From assembly GCF_001975725.1 (NCBI RefSeq), contig NZ_CP019434.1, positions 2,430,606-2,494,605 on the forward strand: a stretch of 64,000 bases of DNA. Reading direction: 5' to 3'. Below the pieces are notes generated by a model. The model had not been told where the DNA came from. It ran no database searches and saw only the letters and a list, made by a program, of their open reading frames with translations. The position numbers and the translations under genes were made by a program. The stretch comes from Acidihalobacter ferrooxydans (GTDB lineage Bacteria > Pseudomonadota > Gammaproteobacteria > DSM-5130 > Acidihalobacteraceae). Shown in pieces: positions 62,488-64,000 of the stretch (the stretch's first letter is position 1; each line of letters begins with the position of its first letter).

Positions 62488-64000
62488 ATGGCACTCTACC
62501 CGGATATAAACGCTCAAGAATCGAGCCAACTCCTGCAACGTCTACTCGAACTGCAAGACTTTCTGGGCCAGGTCAACCAGGCGGCTGTACAGGCTGACGA
62601 CGAAAACGCCTTTCTGCAGAAAGTCTGCGATCTCGCCATCGAGCGCGGCAAACTATCCCTGGCGTTCGTCGCCAGACCCGGCGAAGACGGCTGGTTCGAG
62701 TTTCCAGCGGCCGCCAGCAGGGCTGATCTGCCCAAATCCATGCTCAAGGAGGTACGCATCTCGTACGATGCCAGCCGCCCCGAGGGTCAAGGTCCGACCG
62801 GGCGTGCCTTTCGCGAGGGCAAAACCTATTTCAACACCGGCTATCGTTCTCCTCTTCTAGCCCCGTGGCGTGAGCAGACTCAAGCACTTGGCTTGCATGC
62901 CAACGCCGCTTTGCCGCTCGATGCACAGGGCGAACGCTATGGCGTACTGGTGCTTTACCGAGGCGATGACGTTGTCTTCAGCCCCGAAATGCGGGGGGTG
63001 CTCGAAGCACTGGCCTGTGATGTCGCGCGTGGTCTGGAAATCCTTGCGGTGCGCCGTCTGCGCGACACCTTGCTCGATCACACGCCGACAGCGATCACCG
63101 TAATCCGCAACCGGATCATTGTGCACGCCAATCCGGCCATGGGACACCTGCTCGGTTATCCGGCCGATCACTTTACCGGCCATAGCACCCGCCTGATCTA
63201 TGCCGGCGAAGCCGAGTACCAGCGAGTCGGCAAAGCGTATGCGACGCTGGAGTCCGAGGGGCAGGTCTGGGTGCATAGAGTCCGCGCCCGTCATCAGAAC
63301 GGGCAGGACCTCCTGCTCGAACTCCATGGTCGCCGTCTGGATGCCATCACCAGCGTTTGGACCTTCATCGACTTCACACAGCATGCGCACCTTCAAGGAC
63401 TCTACCGCGCCCTGATGCACGAAGGCTCCATCCTGTTAACCGCCCGCAACGAGACCGAATTGCTCGACAAAACGTGTTCTGCTCTGGTGCACGACACCGT
63501 ATTTCATTCCGTCTGGATCGCCCGGCCCTACAACAACGACACGCGCATTCGGGGTATCGCCATGGCCGGGTCGAGTCAGCCCATACTGGAGCGACTGGAC
63601 TTTCCCCTCGGCGATCCGGAACACACGCCATTGGTCGTGCAGGCATGGAACATGCAACACGTCGCGTATGGCAATACGAATGACACAGACATCAAGCTCG
63701 ACGACCACTGGCGCGATTTTTTCATTGCAAACCGCTGGCGATCAGGTCTTGCCGCACCGGTCATTCGTGGCGCTCAGCCCTGGGGCGTGATCATCTTCGT
63801 CGCCTCCGAGCGCGACGCGTTCGAGGAGGACACGGTAGCCACCTGCACCCGCATCGCAGAGTTGCTGGGGCACGGCCTGGACGAGTTGGATCTGCGCGAG
63901 CGCCTGATCGAGCAGGAACGCAGTCAAGCGCACCGCGCCCGTCATGACCCGCTCACCGGCCTGCCCAACCGCCTGGCACTGGACGAATACCTGCCCCGTG
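62488..64000 (+). CDS. GAF-PAS-GAF-GGDEF signalling protein (diguanylate cyclase, partial)
   Basis: The frame is open from ATG 62488 to the window end, 504 codons, so the C-terminus is missing. A coiled N-terminal helix (SSQLLQRLLELQDFLGQVNQ) leads into a GAF domain (about 40-195; AFVARPGEDGWFEF, GPTGRAFREGKTYFN, GVLVLYRGDDVVFS). A PAS domain follows (about 200-305; TPTAITVIRNRIIVHANPAM, YPADHFTG), then a second GAF domain (about 315-465; SVWIARPYN, WGVIIFVASERDAF). The beginning of a GGDEF domain is HDPLTGLPNRLALDEYL (about 486 on). It would make c-di-GMP in response to a bound ligand; an EAL domain may follow outside the window. No strong ribosome-binding site is seen. Confidence 0.88.
   Translation, partial: MALYPDINAQESSQLLQRLLELQDFLGQVNQAAVQADDENAFLQKVCDLAIERGKLSLAFVARPGEDGWFEFPAAASRADLPKSMLKEVRISYDASRPEGQGPTGRAFREGKTYFNTGYRSPLLAPWREQTQALGLHANAALPLDAQGERYGVLVLYRGDDVVFSPEMRGVLEALACDVARGLEILAVRRLRDTLLDHTPTAITVIRNRIIVHANPAMGHLLGYPADHFTGHSTRLIYAGEAEYQRVGKAYATLESEGQVWVHRVRARHQNGQDLLLELHGRRLDAITSVWTFIDFTQHAHLQGLYRALMHEGSILLTARNETELLDKTCSALVHDTVFHSVWIARPYNNDTRIRGIAMAGSSQPILERLDFPLGDPEHTPLVVQAWNMQHVAYGNTNDTDIKLDDHWRDFFIANRWRSGLAAPVIRGAQPWGVIIFVASERDAFEEDTVATCTRIAELLGHGLDELDLRERLIEQERSQAHRARHDPLTGLPNRLALDEYLPR

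Overview
This is a chromosomal stretch of a high-GC gammaproteobacterium. The evidence is a run of core genes with gammaproteobacterial family types and order: mutY-yggX, the hisBHAFIE-tatABC cluster, an FNR regulator with all four Fe-S cysteines, clpA-clpS next to infA and icd, mnmA-hflD, ppsR-ppsA and prpBCD. The genus cannot be proved from the window. A non-enteric, chemolithotroph-like lineage (Ectothiorhodospiraceae or an Acidihalobacter-type organism) is only a guess.

Layout. 1-1050: an IS21-like end truncates a tyrosine integrase beside a tRNA-Phe gene, probably the edge of a genomic island lying to the left. 1087-4401: yggX, mutY and an AsmA-family gene. 4896-9833: a low-molecular-weight phosphatase homologue lacking its catalytic cysteine, a DUF2058 protein, dienelactone hydrolase, transglutaminase-like protein, thrC and a HIT protein. 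10209-14206: rimO, cytochrome b561 and gpmI. 14318-19770: tatCBA and the his cluster, read leftwards. 19916-25694: fnr, dtd-pip, a small unknown gene and the yadG-yadH ABC exporter. 25970-30522: aminopeptidase, dusA, a metallophosphatase, cyaY and small membrane proteins. 30824-37012: methylcitrate genes prpBCD, then metE. 37241-45743: fabD-fabG-acpP-fabF-pabB-pabC-mltG-tmk-holB-pilZ, read leftwards and mostly overlapping or tightly spaced. 45923-52782: infA, clpA, clpS, icd, nudJ, mnmA and hflD. 52991-58997: acnA, ppsR and ppsA. 59049-64000: a Sel1/TolA-like envelope protein framed by short repeats, a DUF302 plus membrane-protein pair, and the start of a GAF-PAS-GAF-GGDEF protein that runs off the window.

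Most genes are housekeeping, so the unusual content lies between them. Three families of short non-coding elements fill many intergenic gaps. Family A is about 100-168 bp, with terminal inverted repeats around CTGTCGGACTTGG and CTAG at several edges. It occurs at least seven times and borders the TAG stop codons of yadG and pilZ; a 15-bp remnant touches the TAG of ppsR. Family B is about 120-165 bp with nested inverted repeats and occurs four times. Family C is about 85 bp with GGGTCTTGCAATC ends and occurs three times, all around the Sel1/TolA-like gene. No transposase for any of them is in the window.

Functional links: PpsR controls PEP synthase; AcnA, Icd and PrpBCD connect the TCA and methylcitrate cycles; FabD/G/F and AcpP build fatty acids, while PabB/C make the folate precursor from the same operon; MnmA, RimO, DusA and Dtd are translation-modification and quality-control enzymes scattered along the window.
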